Source of the DNA: Phycisphaera sp.
GTDB lineage: Bacteria > Planctomycetota > Phycisphaerae > Phycisphaerales > Zrk34
DNA: 64,000 bases
Direction of reading: 5' to 3'
NCBI GenBank assembly: GCA_016125285.1
Contig: WGMA01000022.1
Location: 31,075 to 95,074, forward strand
Below are positions 1 through 9,191 of this stretch, in pieces (the stretch's first letter is position 1; each line of letters opens with the position of its first letter). Made by a program: the position numbers and the translations under genes. Under the pieces are notes generated by a model, which saw nothing but the letters and a program-made list of their open reading frames with translations, searched no databases and was not told the DNA's origin.

Positions 1-381
1 GGGGGTGAGGTCGTCGTCGGCTGCGTGTGGGCGCGTATGGGGGGAGGGGGGTGTGGATTTTCCGTTTTCCACTTTCCATCTTTCATTTTCCATTTCGGAG
101 ACGGGAGCGGGTTCGTCCCGGTCAGGTTCTGTGGCGTGAGCGTCATGTGCGGGCGCGGCGTCGGGCGTGGGGGCGTCGTCCGTCGGCTCGGGTTTGGCGG
201 GGGGCGTGTAGGTGTAGTGTTTGAGGCGGTCGTCGGCGGCGATGAGGGTGACGAGCATGTCGACGATGTGGTCGATCTGCTGGTTGATGCGCTCGCGGAG
301 CGGGCCTTCTGGGGTTTCGGCCCGACAGCGGCGGGTGACCTCGACAACCTGGGCGACGTCCTTGATGGGGTGCAGAGCCAT
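1..381 (-). CDS. hypothetical protein, C-terminus beyond left edge
   Basis: The reading frame is open from an ATG at 381 down to base 1 (127 codons so far), so the gene is cut by the window edge. The start follows a clear ribosome-binding site (AAGGGAG, about 7 nt upstream). The first 65 or so residues look folded and partly helical, with a charged stretch around RERINQQIDHIVDMLV. From about residue 66 the protein is Pro/Ala/Asp-rich and probably disordered. Residues near 95-108 are encoded by a 7-nt periodic repeat (58-99), so the tail may be a repeat-derived extension. I do not recognise a family. It is transcribed away from the M24 peptidase gene. The frame is not the longest on this strand; it was chosen for the RBS and the sensible N-terminus. 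Confidence 0.6.
   Translation of the reverse strand, partial: MALHPIKDVAQVVEVTRRCRAETPEGPLRERINQQIDHIVDMLVTLIAADDRLKHYTYTPPAKPEPTDDAPTPDAAPAHDAHATEPDRDEPAPVSEMENERWKVENGKSTPPSPHTRPHAADDDLTP
58..99. repeat. heptad element H1 (six 7-nt units)
   Basis: Six consecutive 7-nt units on the plus strand: TTTTCCG, TTTTCCA, CTTTCCA, TCTTTCA, TTTTCCA, TTTCGGA. On the minus strand most read GGAAANN. The element lies inside the 3' part of the partial gene that starts at 381. It belongs to the GGANNNN heptad class seen at several other places in the window. Confidence 0.7.
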
Positions 382-521
382 AGCGTTTCTCCCTTCGGAA
401 TGAGATTGAACGGGTAGCCGGAATACCTAATATATTACGAACAAACCATGAAAAAGTCAAGCGAAAACTGAATCGTTGACGGCTCGAAGGGCTGGTAGCC
501 ACCACGCTTCGTGAAAATCCG

Positions 522-527
522 TATAAT
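522..527 (+). promoter_or_regulatory. -10 element TATAAT for the M24 peptidase gene, near-leaderless
   Basis: A perfect TATAAT ends 8 nt before the ATG at 536. Transcription from it would begin at or within about 2 nt of the start codon, leaving no room for a Shine-Dalgarno site. No good -35 is visible at 17 nt. Confidence 0.6.
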
Positions 528-535
528 CTGCCGCC

Positions 536-1660
536 ATGGTTAAGGCCCGACGTAAGAAGAGCGGCAAGCCGAAGTGGCCCAGCGACCTGCTGGCGCGGGT
601 GCGATCGCTGCGGGACCGGTTCGGTGAGAAGAAGCTCGACGCGTTTCTCATATCGAGTCAGGAAGACATCCGATACCTGACGGGTTTCCCGGCGGAGGAC
701 GCGTGCGCGCTGGTGACGGGGCGCGGCGTGGTGATCATTTCGGACCGGCGCTTCGAGGAAGATCTATCGGGGACTTACGCTTATGCGGCGTCGGTGATGC
801 GTAAGAAGAACCTGACCGACGAGCTGAAGAAGCTGGGCGAGCGTTACAAGATCAAGCGACTGGGCGTGCAGGCCGAGCACGTGACGCTGGCGGCTCGCAA
901 GGCGATCGCCAAGGGTTTCGGCGCGAAGTCGATCGTGGAGACGAGCGGCTGGCTGCTGGATCAGCGTTCGGTGAAGGACGACGGCGAGGTGAAGCTGTTG
1001 CGTAAGGCGGTGGCGATCCAGGAGAAGGCGCTGACGCAGCTGCTCACGGAGCTGAAGCCGGGCATGACGGAGAAGCAGATCAGCGCCCGTCTGGAGTACC
1101 TGTTCCTGGAGTTCGGCGGGGACGGCACGGCGTTCAAGACGATCGTGGGCGCTGGGGCGAACAGCTCGGTGCCGCACTATTTCCCGGCCGACGTGAAGCT
1201 GAAGAAGAACAGCCCGCTGCTGATCGATTCGGGCGTGTGGTACCGCGGCTACCGAAGCGACATGACGCGTGTGTACTGCGTCGGTAAGTTCCCGAAGAAG
1301 ATCGCGGAGATCTACAACATCGTGGAGGCGGCGTTCAAGGCGGGCGTGGCGGCGGTGACGCCGGGCGCGGCGCTGGCGGACGTGGACAAGGCGGCGCGTC
1401 AGGTGATCGTGGACGCGGGTTACGGCAAGGCGTTCGGTCACAGCCTGGGTCACGGGATCGGGCTGGTGATCCACGAGGAGCCGCGTCTGAGTCACGTGGC
1501 GAAGGGTGAACTGAAGGTGGGGCAGGTGGTGACGATCGAGCCGGGCATTTACCTGCCCGGTGTGGGCGGTGTTCGGCTGGAGGACGACGTGCTGGTGACG
1601 AAGAGCGGCCGTCGGAACCTGTGCAGCTTGCCCACGGACATCGAATCGGCGATGATTTAG
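536..1660 (+). CDS. M24B family metallopeptidase (Xaa-Pro aminopeptidase-like)
   Basis: A 374-residue cytoplasmic metallopeptidase of the creatinase/aminopeptidase P fold, expected to remove an N-terminal residue ahead of proline. The N-terminal half (to about residue 140) matches the creatinase N-terminal domain. The C-terminal half carries the dinuclear metal site: D231 and D242 (IDSGVWYRGYRSDMT), H306 (GHGIG), E335 (TIEPGIY) and E349 (RLEDD). All five ligands are present. The gene heads a run with accB and accC. In many bacteria this position is pepP-efp-accB-accC, and here efp is missing. The start at 536 fits the -10 element 8 nt upstream and needs no RBS. Whether it acts on dipeptides (PepQ) or longer peptides (PepP) cannot be told from the sequence. 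Confidence 0.93.
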   Translation: MVKARRKKSGKPKWPSDLLARVRSLRDRFGEKKLDAFLISSQEDIRYLTGFPAEDACALVTGRGVVIISDRRFEEDLSGTYAYAASVMRKKNLTDELKKLGERYKIKRLGVQAEHVTLAARKAIAKGFGAKSIVETSGWLLDQRSVKDDGEVKLLRKAVAIQEKALTQLLTELKPGMTEKQISARLEYLFLEFGGDGTAFKTIVGAGANSSVPHYFPADVKLKKNSPLLIDSGVWYRGYRSDMTRVYCVGKFPKKIAEIYNIVEAAFKAGVAAVTPGAALADVDKAARQVIVDAGYGKAFGHSLGHGIGLVIHEEPRLSHVAKGELKVGQVVTIEPGIYLPGVGGVRLEDDVLVTKSGRRNLCSLPTDIESAMI

Positions 1661-1693
1661 CCCCGTTAATCACGCAGTTAAGGCATTTGTTGC

Positions 1694-2161
1694 ATGATAG
1701 ACATCAAAACGCTCAAACAGCTCGTCCGGTTGATGAAGGACAACGACCTTTACGAACTGGACGCTCGCAACGGTGACGAAGAGTTCAAGCTCAAGCGCGG
1801 CGGCGGTGGCGCGGTGCAGTACGTGCCGCAACCGGCGCCGCCCGTGGCGGCTGCGGCTCCTGTGGCGGCTTCGGCCGCGGCGTCGAGCGGCGGGGCGGTC
1901 GAGGAGGCCGACGCCGACGCGGGGCTGCTGAAGATCCTCAGCCCGATGGTCGGCACGTTCTACTCGGCGCCGAACCCGGACACCGACGCGTTCGTGAAGG
2001 TCGGCTCGAAGGTCGGCGTCGACACGGTGGTGTGCCTGGTCGAGGCGATGAAGGTGTTCAACGAGATCAAAGCAGAGGTCAGCGGCACGATCGAGAAGGT
2101 GCTGGTCGAGAGCGGCCAGGCGATCGATTACAACACGCCGCTGTTCCTCGTTCGGCCGTGA
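1694..2161 (+). CDS. accB: biotin carboxyl carrier protein of acetyl-CoA carboxylase
   Basis: A 155-residue BCCP, the swinging-arm subunit of acetyl-CoA carboxylase, which carries carboxybiotin between AccC and the carboxyltransferase for malonyl-CoA synthesis. An N-terminal helical segment (about 1-35) is followed by an Ala/Pro-rich linker (about 45-75) and a C-terminal biotinyl domain. The biotin-accepting lysine is K120 in EAMKVFNEI; the usual motif is EAMKMMNEI, so the two residues after the lysine differ conservatively. Length and domain order are typical. It starts 33 nt after the peptidase gene and is followed 48 nt later by accC, so co-transcription is likely. Confidence 0.96.
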   Translation: MIDIKTLKQLVRLMKDNDLYELDARNGDEEFKLKRGGGGAVQYVPQPAPPVAAAAPVAASAAASSGGAVEEADADAGLLKILSPMVGTFYSAPNPDTDAFVKVGSKVGVDTVVCLVEAMKVFNEIKAEVSGTIEKVLVESGQAIDYNTPLFLVRP

Positions 2162-2209
2162 GTCGGCGTGGACCGCTGACCGCGAGCCCTAATTCCTGGC
2201 GTTAGATTT

Positions 2210-3574
2210 ATGTTCAGTCGCATCCTGATAGCGAACCGTGGTGAGATCGCGCTGCGGATCATCCGCGCGGCGCGTGAGCTCAATATCGAGGCGGTGGTGG
2301 TGTTTTCCGAGGCGGACCGCCACGCGCCGTACGTCCGTCTGGCGGACCGCGCGATCTGCATCGGTCCCGCCCCGGCGAAGCAGAGCTACCTGAAGACCGA
2401 CGCGATCATCTCGGCGGCGGAGGTGGCGAACGTCGACGCGATTCACCCCGGTTACGGGTTCCTGGCCGAGAACGCGAACTTCGCGGAGATGTGTCGCGAC
2501 TGCCAGATCGAGTTCATCGGTCCGAGCGTCGAGTCGATGCGTCTGCTGGGCGACAAGGTCGCGTGCAAGGAGCTGGCGATCAAGCACAAGGTGCCGACGT
2601 TCCCGGGCTCGAAGGGCAAGGTCGAGAGCGAGGACGAGGCGCTGAAGGTGGCGCACAAGATCGGGTATCCGGTGATCGTCAAGGCGTCGGCGGGCGGCGG
2701 CGGGCGCGGGATGCGTGTGGCGCACAACGACATCGCGCTGCGGAGCGGGCTGCTGAACGCGGTCAGCGAGGCGGAGGCGGCGTTCGGGGACGGCACGGTG
2801 TACATCGAGAAGTTCCTCGAACGCGCGCGGCACGTCGAGGTGCAGGTGATCGGCGACAAGCACGGCAGCGTGATGCACCTGTTCGAGCGTGACTGCACGA
2901 TGCAGCGGCGTCACCAGAAGCTGATCGAGGAGGCGCCGTGCCCGGTGCTCGACGAGAAGACACGCGACGCGCTGTGCAAGTCGGCGGTGCGGCTGTGCAA
3001 GGCGGCGGGGTATTACTCGGCGGGCACCGTCGAGTTCCTGCTGGACGACGCGACCAAGCAGTTCTACCTGTTGGAGGTCAACACGCGTGTGCAGGTCGAG
3101 CACCCGGTGACGGAGGCGATCACGGGCGTCGACATCGTCAAGACGCAGATCAAGGTCGCGGCGGGCGAGAAGCTGCCGTTCCGCCAGGCGCAGCTGAAGA
3201 TCAACGGGCACGCGATCGAGTGCCGGGTGAACGCCGAGGACACGGACCGCAACTTCGCGCCGCAGGCGGGCAGGCTGGAGCGGTTCACGGTGCCCGGCGG
3301 GCCGGGCGTACGCGTCGAGACGCACTGCGCCGCGGGGTACACGATCCCGCCGAACTACGACTCGATGATCGCGAAGCTGATCGTGCACAGCAACACGCGT
3401 GACGAGGCGATCGCCCGCATGCAGCGCGCGCTGCGTGAGTTCGACGTGGCGCCGAACAAGACCACGATCCCGCTGCACCGCCGGCTGCTGAACAACTCGA
3501 AGTTCGTGCAGGGCGACGTCGACATCCATTTCGTCGAGCGCCTGCTCGGCGGGGACCTGCCGGCGCGCGACTGA
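2210..3574 (+). CDS. accC: acetyl-CoA carboxylase, biotin carboxylase subunit
   Basis: A 454-residue ATP-grasp enzyme that carboxylates the biotin on AccB using bicarbonate and ATP. It begins with the canonical biotin-carboxylase N-domain ([17 protein letters not shown]). The glycine-rich ATP loop is [11 protein letters not shown] at about residue 159. The metal and catalytic region [17 protein letters not shown] follows near 285. The C-terminal domain is complete, and the length is normal for AccC (about 450). It is the last gene of the accB-accC pair and is followed by a strong hairpin terminator at 3628-3661. Confidence 0.97.
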   Translation: MFSRILIANRGEIALRIIRAARELNIEAVVVFSEADRHAPYVRLADRAICIGPAPAKQSYLKTDAIISAAEVANVDAIHPGYGFLAENANFAEMCRDCQIEFIGPSVESMRLLGDKVACKELAIKHKVPTFPGSKGKVESEDEALKVAHKIGYPVIVKASAGGGGRGMRVAHNDIALRSGLLNAVSEAEAAFGDGTVYIEKFLERARHVEVQVIGDKHGSVMHLFERDCTMQRRHQKLIEEAPCPVLDEKTRDALCKSAVRLCKAAGYYSAGTVEFLLDDATKQFYLLEVNTRVQVEHPVTEAITGVDIVKTQIKVAAGEKLPFRQAQLKINGHAIECRVNAEDTDRNFAPQAGRLERFTVPGGPGVRVETHCAAGYTIPPNYDSMIAKLIVHSNTRDEAIARMQRALREFDVAPNKTTIPLHRRLLNNSKFVQGDVDIHFVERLLGGDLPARD

Positions 3575-3627
3575 CGCCGGCGGGGCGACGGTCACTCACC
3601 CGCCACGCTCTCCGCATCGAGACACAA

Positions 3628-3661
3628 AAAGAGCCCCCGTCGCGTCCGACGGGGGCTCTTT
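3628..3661. terminator. bidirectional intrinsic terminator between accC and the CvpA-like gene
   Basis: A perfect 15-bp stem (AAAGAGCCCCCGTCG pairing with CGACGGGGGCTCTTT) encloses a 4-nt loop CGTC. An A-run on the left and T-run on the right let it work in both directions. It lies between two convergent genes ending at 3574 and 3690. Confidence 0.92.
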
Positions 3662-3689
3662 GCTTTCGTGTCGATCGATCCGCGGCCGG

Positions 3690-5393
3690 CTACTCGAGCG
3701 GCACGGGCGGGCTGACGGGCGTGGAGACCTTGCCGTACTTGAACGACGTGATCGAACGCCCGACCGGCACCTGGAAGTACAGGATCATGTGATCGTTGGC
3801 CGAGACCTTGCCGGGATCGGTGTCGACGAGCTTCTCGATGGGCTTGTTGGGGTCGAAGCCGACGACCATCTCGGCGTCGGCGCCGCGGGCGTAGCCGATC
3901 GCCTTGAAGGGGTTGCCCTGGTTGTCGATGAGGAAGGGCGTCTTGTCGACGCTCTCGACGGCGAGCATGCCGCCGAGCAGGCCGGTCTTGGCGTCCTTGT
4001 TGCCGAGGTCCGCCTGGACGATGCGGGCGTTGTTGGGCGAGAAGAAGTTGTCGACAGCGATGTTGGTGCCGGGTCGCGGTTCGCCGCGTGATCGCCGGCG
4101 GATGCTGAAGATGCCCTTCAGGACGTAGTTGGTGACGTTGTTGGGGTTGCGGGGGTCCTTCTCGGTGAACAGGTCGACGCCCTGGACGCCGAGCTTGTTG
4201 AGGCTGCTCTGGAACGGCAGCTTGGCCGAGACGGTGACGAATCCGGGAATGGGCGACGGCACCACGACGACCTCGGGGCCGTCGCCGGGCTTCACCTCCG
4301 GGGCGTCGCCGCCTTCGCGGTTCAGGCCGGGCGGCAGGTCCTTGTTCCACTTGTCGCCGAGCGTGATGCGCAGGTTCTTGACGCGCAGGTACTCGGGCGT
4401 GCTGCCTTCGGGGACCAGGAAGAGCCAGTGGTGCACGACGTCGGCCATGGCCGGCAGGGAGTAGGCGTAGTCGTCGGTGCCCGAGAGCTTGCCGTACTCG
4501 CCGTTCTGCAGGTAGCCGATGGGGTAGGCCACGTGTGTCACGGGGAAGCCGGGCGCGTTGTCGGAGTAGGCCAGGCTGATCTGGCCGCGCGAGATGCGGA
4601 ACGTGCCGTCCTGGTCCGCGGCCTCGCCCTGCACCTTGACGCTCGTGCCGATGATGATGGGGACGTTCTTGCCGGGCACGGTCGAGGTGATGTTCTCGAG
4701 CCACTTGGGCACGGGCGACGGCTTGAACTGGTGCGTGATCTCTTCGCCGTTGGGATCGGGCGCCTTGACGATCGAGGCGTTGCCGGGGCGGATGACGCGT
4801 CGGCTGAACTCCGAGGCGCCGCGGTGAAACAGGCCGGCCTCGGCGGACAGGTCGGGGTGGGTGTTGTTGAGGTTCACGTCGGAGAACGACGGGGCGAAGG
4901 AGAACCGCGAGAGCGTGGTGAAGAAGTCCGCGGTGACGCGATCGACGCCGAGGAACACGCCCTTGGACTTCTGCGCGGTGCCGTCTTCGGTCAGCTCCCA
5001 GCCGCCCTTGAAGCCGAAGATTCCGGGCATGGCGGTCATCTGCAGGCCGATGAGGAGCATGCCGGTGGTCAGCACGCCGGCCAGACCACCGAACGCGGCG
5101 CCGACGGCCTGGTCGGGCACGTTGTGGAAGTTGAGGTTGCCGCCGATGAGCTTGTCGGAGATCAATCGCAGGGCCAGCAGCCACCCGCCGAAGGGCACGA
5201 GGAGTCCGACGCCCCACGCGTACTCGGGCATCTTGTTGATGAGCATGCCGAGGGTCAGCGGCTCCCAGAACGCGAAGGCGAGGATGCCGGCGAGGATGGT
5301 GCAGATCAGGTGCATGAACGCGCTGAACAGGCCCTGGGAAGCCCACCAGTACATCATGAACGCGATGATTCCGAATACCACGATGCTGAGCAT
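3690..5393 (-). CDS. CvpA-like membrane protein with large C-terminal domain
   Basis: A 567-residue protein. The first 130 or so residues hold about four hydrophobic segments arranged as in the CvpA/colicin V production family (MLSIVVFGIIAFMMYWWASQ onward). The rest is a soluble domain of over 400 residues with no recognised family. The start ATG at 5393 overlaps the stop of the upstream gene by one base (TAATG), indicating translational coupling to the GspE-like gene. Longer in-frame extensions upstream run through that gene and are rejected. Grouping with two PilT/GspE-family proteins suggests a role near an envelope or pilus machine, but this is inference. Function unknown. Confidence 0.75.
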   Translation of the reverse strand: MLSIVVFGIIAFMMYWWASQGLFSAFMHLICTILAGILAFAFWEPLTLGMLINKMPEYAWGVGLLVPFGGWLLALRLISDKLIGGNLNFHNVPDQAVGAAFGGLAGVLTTGMLLIGLQMTAMPGIFGFKGGWELTEDGTAQKSKGVFLGVDRVTADFFTTLSRFSFAPSFSDVNLNNTHPDLSAEAGLFHRGASEFSRRVIRPGNASIVKAPDPNGEEITHQFKPSPVPKWLENITSTVPGKNVPIIIGTSVKVQGEAADQDGTFRISRGQISLAYSDNAPGFPVTHVAYPIGYLQNGEYGKLSGTDDYAYSLPAMADVVHHWLFLVPEGSTPEYLRVKNLRITLGDKWNKDLPPGLNREGGDAPEVKPGDGPEVVVVPSPIPGFVTVSAKLPFQSSLNKLGVQGVDLFTEKDPRNPNNVTNYVLKGIFSIRRRSRGEPRPGTNIAVDNFFSPNNARIVQADLGNKDAKTGLLGGMLAVESVDKTPFLIDNQGNPFKAIGYARGADAEMVVGFDPNKPIEKLVDTDPGKVSANDHMILYFQVPVGRSITSFKYGKVSTPVSPPVPLE

Positions 5394-7006
5394 TACGCGT
5401 TCTCCTTGCCCATGACGCGCAGGACCTCGTTGATGCTGGTCACACCGTTGACGACCTTGCCGAGGATCGCCTCCTGGAGCCAGAGCGTCTTCTGCCGGCG
5501 GAGGTGTCCGCGGAGCTGCTCGATGTCGGCGGCGGCGATCAGCTCGCGTCCGCGGTCGTCGATGATCATGACCTCGTACGCTGCGGTGCGGCCGTCGTAC
5601 CCCGTGCCGGCGCAGGACGGACACGGCTCGGGCTTGTTGCCCTTCATGATGACCTGGCCGCCGGCCTTGTAGAGGCGGATCGGCCGGTCGGACGGCAGGT
5701 TCAGCTTGCGGATGACGTTCGCGTCGGGGGCGTACTCCTGGCGGCAGAACTTGCAGAGCTTGCGCACGAGCTTCTGGGCGGTGATCGCCGCGAGTCCCGC
5801 CGAGACCTGCTGGGCGTCGCCCACGGCCTGCATCCAGCCCTGCAACGCCGCGAAGGTGTCTTCGGCCGTGACGCCGGCGTAGATGCGGTAGCCCTCCACG
5901 CCCGCCTTGGCGATCGTGTGGGCGGTCAGCTCGTCGGCGACCTGGTTGACCATCACGACCTGCGGCTCACGCAGCATCAGCGAGTGCAGCGAGCGGGCGA
6001 CCTCGGCCTTGTCCACGTCGTGCTGGCGGATGCCTTCGACGGGGCGCTCGACGCCGGTCTCGATGCTGTGGATGTCCATCGTGTACGGGTCGTGCTGCTC
6101 GAGGATGGCGTACATCGTGGCGGTGCGGCCCTCGCCGGGCATGCCGGCGATCAGCACCACGCCCTTGGCTTCCTGGATGACGGCCTTGACCTTCTGCGAC
6201 TGCGCGTCGAGGAAGCCGAGCTCGTCGAACTTGATGGTCATCTGCTTGACCGGGTCGATCATGATCGAGCACTTGAGCCCGCGTGTGGAGCCCGACGTCG
6301 TGACACGCAGCACGTGCGAGCCGAGCTCGACGGTGTCGACCGGCACGTCGGCGGTCTGCAGCTTGCGGCGGTCGGTGACGTCGAGGCCGGCCTGCGCCTT
6401 GATGTAGTCGATGACGGCCACGGCCTGCTGGGGCGCCAGCGGCTCCTGGCGGTAGTCGATGCCGTCGACGCGCACGATGCGGGCGAACTCCTGGTCGTTG
6501 CCGACCAGGTCCACGCGCTGGGCGCGCTGACGCAGCGCCTCCTGCAGGACCTTCTCGAACGCCAGGTGCTGCTCGAAGGTCGGGTCCTCGGGCAGCGGCA
6601 CGGACTTGAGGCTCGACGGCGCCTTGGGGAACTTGAGCGTGGCGCGTTCGACGGCCTTCTGCTCGCGGATGTCCTGCAGCATCTCCTGGAACATTTCTTT
6701 GTCGAACCGCCACTTCTTGTTCTCGGGCACGTCCTTGTTGCGGATGATCACGTACGCCGAGGCGGCGCCGACCATCACCAGCAGGCCGAGGATGAATCCG
6801 AGGATGAACAGCGGCACGAAGAAGACCGCGATGAAGCCCAGTCCGCCGGAGGCGACCTGGATGGCGTTCCACATCCGTCGCTTCTGGTGATAGAACATCG
6901 CGTCTTTATCGACGATGGTCGCCCACCGCGCCCACAGCAGGAGCAACCCGAAGCACAGGATCGGCTTGAGGATGCTCGTCGGCACGGCGGCAAGCAGGAT
7001 GGTCAT
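5393..7006 (-). CDS. membrane-anchored GspE/PilB-like protein with degenerate ATPase motifs
   Basis: A 537-residue relative of type II secretion/type IV pilus assembly ATPases. Unlike GspE it begins with hydrophobic segments (about 8-27, and 52-88, the latter long enough for two passes). The secretion-ATPase core follows. The Walker A position reads GMPGEGRT (288-295), with Arg in place of the catalytic Lys. The Walker B position reads VVMVNQ (350-355), where active members have VILVGE, so the catalytic Glu is Gln. The His-box STLH is replaced by AGVT. The C-terminal tetracysteine zinc element (CKFC, CPSC) is intact. It is likely a catalytically dead or strongly altered subunit. It lies next to an intact PilT-like ATPase gene (7081-8217), a plausible partner. 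Confidence 0.85.
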   Translation of the reverse strand: MTILLAAVPTSILKPILCFGLLLLWARWATIVDKDAMFYHQKRRMWNAIQVASGGLGFIAVFFVPLFILGFILGLLVMVGAASAYVIIRNKDVPENKKWRFDKEMFQEMLQDIREQKAVERATLKFPKAPSSLKSVPLPEDPTFEQHLAFEKVLQEALRQRAQRVDLVGNDQEFARIVRVDGIDYRQEPLAPQQAVAVIDYIKAQAGLDVTDRRKLQTADVPVDTVELGSHVLRVTTSGSTRGLKCSIMIDPVKQMTIKFDELGFLDAQSQKVKAVIQEAKGVVLIAGMPGEGRTATMYAILEQHDPYTMDIHSIETGVERPVEGIRQHDVDKAEVARSLHSLMLREPQVVMVNQVADELTAHTIAKAGVEGYRIYAGVTAEDTFAALQGWMQAVGDAQQVSAGLAAITAQKLVRKLCKFCRQEYAPDANVIRKLNLPSDRPIRLYKAGGQVIMKGNKPEPCPSCAGTGYDGRTAAYEVMIIDDRGRELIAAADIEQLRGHLRRQKTLWLQEAILGKVVNGVTSINEVLRVMGKENA

Positions 7007-7080
7007 GTCTGCACAACCCTTCTAACTGATCCCCGAGGACACCTGGGTCGTAATCCCGATCGGCCCGGCGCCGCTCCGGA

Positions 7081-8217
7081 TCAATAGTTGCTCGTCTTGA
7101 TGCCCTTCAGACGCATGTTCATCTCGTCGACGTTCCGCGCCACCTCGAGGGCGGTTCGCGGCTGAATGTACTCGTTGTTGACCAGCGTCACAAGCCATTC
7201 GTGGTAGTCGATCATGCCTTCCTTCTGCGACTGCTTGATGATGTCGGGCAGCTCCGTCTCACGCCCCTCGTGGATGTACTTCGTGACGATCGGCGTGTTG
7301 AGCAGCACCTCGACCGCCGGCACGCGCGGCACCTCCGGCAGCAGCGTCTTGAGCAGACGCTGATAGATCAGCGCCTTGAGCGAATACGCGAACATGTCGC
7401 GGATCAGCTCGCGCTCCTCCGGCGGGAAGAGGTTGTAGATACGGCTGAAGCACTGGGCGCAGCTCGACGCGTGAACCGTGCCGAAACAGAGGTGGCCGGT
7501 CTCGGCCGCCTGCACCGCCGCCTCGAACGTTTCGCGGTCACGCAACTCGCCGATGAGCACGACGTCGGGGTTTTCACGGACGAGGGCGCGGAGGCCGATC
7601 GCGAAGTTCGGCACGTCGATGCCGATCTCACGCTGGTTCACGATCGCCGTGTGGTCCTTGAACATGTATTCGATCGGGTCCTCGAGGGTGACGATGTGGC
7701 AGGGGCGCGTCTCGTTGATCTGCTGCAGCATCGCGGCGATCGTCGTCGACTTGCCCGAACCGGTCACGCCGCACAGCAGCACCAGGCCCTGGTGAGCCTT
7801 GGGGATGTCTTCCATGCTCGGCGGCAGGTACAGGTCCTTGTACGACTTGATGTTCGAGGTGATCAGACGGGCGGCGATCGCCGAGCGGCCCATCGTGCGG
7901 AACACGTTCACACGGAAGCGGTTGTCCGCGTCGTAGGCGTACGCCAAGTCGAACGAGCCCGCCTTGTCGTACTGCTCCCACTGGATGTCGTTGAGCATGA
8001 CGCGGACTTCGGCGTCCATCTCTTCGGGCGTGTACACCGGGGCGTCGACGTTCTTCAGCGAGCCGCGCAGACGCAGCTTCACCGGCACGCCCGGGCGGAT
8101 GATGATGTCCGACGCTTCCTGGTGGATGGCGAGCTTGAAGAACTTGCGCAGCCGCGTCTTGTTCATGTCGGGCTGGTCGCTGGCGCTCTCGGGCACTGCT
8201 GGGGGGGCCTGACTCAT
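7081..8217 (-). CDS. pilT: PilT-like type IV pilus retraction ATPase
   Basis: A 378-residue cytoplasmic hexameric ATPase of the PilT/PilU group, expected to power pilus retraction or a related machine. Walker A is GVTGSGKS (150-157), the Asp box ITLED-like VTLEDPIEY is at 176-184, Walker B is DVVLIGE (218-224), and the His box is GTVHA (246-250). All are canonical. The length is close to PilT. An RBS (GAGG) lies 7 nt before the ATG. It is the first gene of a minus-strand set with the degenerate GspE-like protein and the CvpA-like protein, 74 nt upstream of the former. PilU cannot be excluded. Confidence 0.88.
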   Translation of the reverse strand: MSQAPPAVPESASDQPDMNKTRLRKFFKLAIHQEASDIIIRPGVPVKLRLRGSLKNVDAPVYTPEEMDAEVRVMLNDIQWEQYDKAGSFDLAYAYDADNRFRVNVFRTMGRSAIAARLITSNIKSYKDLYLPPSMEDIPKAHQGLVLLCGVTGSGKSTTIAAMLQQINETRPCHIVTLEDPIEYMFKDHTAIVNQREIGIDVPNFAIGLRALVRENPDVVLIGELRDRETFEAAVQAAETGHLCFGTVHASSCAQCFSRIYNLFPPEERELIRDMFAYSLKALIYQRLLKTLLPEVPRVPAVEVLLNTPIVTKYIHEGRETELPDIIKQSQKEGMIDYHEWLVTLVNNEYIQPRTALEVARNVDEMNMRLKGIKTSNY

Positions 8218-8290
8218 CGCTTACCTCGCTGGTCGGAGTGTATTGAAATGTGCGTTTCCGGCGGCGAATTGTCGCAACAACAATATACCA

Positions 8291-9178
8291 TTATAGGCCC
8301 GATGCACCAGTCGACAGGACCCGCACCGGCACCCCGTGTTCCGCAAGATATTCCTTCGTCTGACCGACGGTGTACTGGCCGTAGTGGAAGATGCTCGCGG
8401 CCAGCGCCGCGTCGGCGCCCGCGCCGCCCTCGGCGATCGGCTTGAGCACCTCGTACATGTGCTCCGGACCGCCGCATCCGCCCGACGCCACCACCGGCAC
8501 GTCCACCGCCGCGACCACCGCACGCGTCAGCTCGATGTCGAAACCGTCCTTCGTGCCGTCGGCGTCCATCGACGTCAGCACGATCTCCCCGGCCCCGAGC
8601 TCGACCACGCGCTTCGCCCACGCCACCGCCTCGATGCCCACCGGCGTGCGACCGCCGTGCGTGTGGATCTCCCAGACGACCTCCTGATCGCCCGGCAGCT
8701 CCGGCGCGGCCAGGCCCCACACGTCTTCGTACTGCTGCTTCGCCGCCGCGGCGCGCTTCTCGAAATCCTCACGCGGCACACGCTTCGGGTCGATGTTCAC
8801 CACCGTCGTGCACTTGCCGAACCGCCGGCTGGTCTGCGCGACGATGTCCGGCGTGACCACCGCGGCGGTGTTGATGCTCACCTTCTCCGTGCCCGCCTGA
8901 ACCAGCCGCGTTACGTCGTCGATCGTGCGGATCCCGCCACCCACCGTGAACGGCATGAAGCACTGCTCGGCGACCTGCCGCACCACGTCGACCATGATGT
9001 CGCGGTCCTCGTGGCTGGCGGTGATGTCGAGGAACACCAGCTCGTCGGCGCCCTGCTCGTCGTACTTGCGCGCGATCTCGACCGGGTCGCCCGCGTCGCG
9101 GATGTTCACGAAATTGACGCCCTTGACGACGCGGCCGGCTTTCACATCGAGGCACGGAATGATGCGTTTGGTCAGCAT
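8291..9178 (-). CDS. hisF: imidazole glycerol phosphate synthase subunit HisF
   Basis: The cyclase subunit of IGP synthase, a (beta/alpha)8 barrel that uses ammonia from HisH to form IGP and AICAR in histidine biosynthesis. The N-terminus [12 protein letters not shown] holds the catalytic Asp, and the second catalytic Asp is in the [12 protein letters not shown] stretch. At 295 residues it is about 35-40 longer than the usual 250-258. The excess sits around residues 138-170, between the NIDPKR strand and WEIHTHGGR. The start at 9178 is preferred over the ATG at 9187 and over long extensions through the satellite repeat, because TAAAAT ends 7 nt upstream of 9178. No other his gene is in the window. 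Confidence 0.95.
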   Translation of the reverse strand: MLTKRIIPCLDVKAGRVVKGVNFVNIRDAGDPVEIARKYDEQGADELVFLDITASHEDRDIMVDVVRQVAEQCFMPFTVGGGIRTIDDVTRLVQAGTEKVSINTAAVVTPDIVAQTSRRFGKCTTVVNIDPKRVPREDFEKRAAAAKQQYEDVWGLAAPELPGDQEVVWEIHTHGGRTPVGIEAVAWAKRVVELGAGEIVLTSMDADGTKDGFDIELTRAVVAAVDVPVVASGGCGGPEHMYEVLKPIAEGGAGADAALAASIFHYGQYTVGQTKEYLAEHGVPVRVLSTGASGL

Positions 9179-9185
9179 GGGCGGC

Positions 9186-9191
9186 ATTTTA
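9186..9191 (-). promoter_or_regulatory. -10 element TAAAAT for hisF, leaderless
   Basis: On the minus strand TAAAAT is followed by 7 nt (GCCGCCC) and then the hisF ATG at 9178. This spacing puts the transcript start at the start codon. Confidence 0.55.

Noticed and set aside
143..505. 120-codon minus-strand frame overlapping the left-edge gene
   Set aside because: It has Arg/His-rich shadow composition and starts within the upstream region, while the frame from 381 has a good RBS and a sensible N-terminus.
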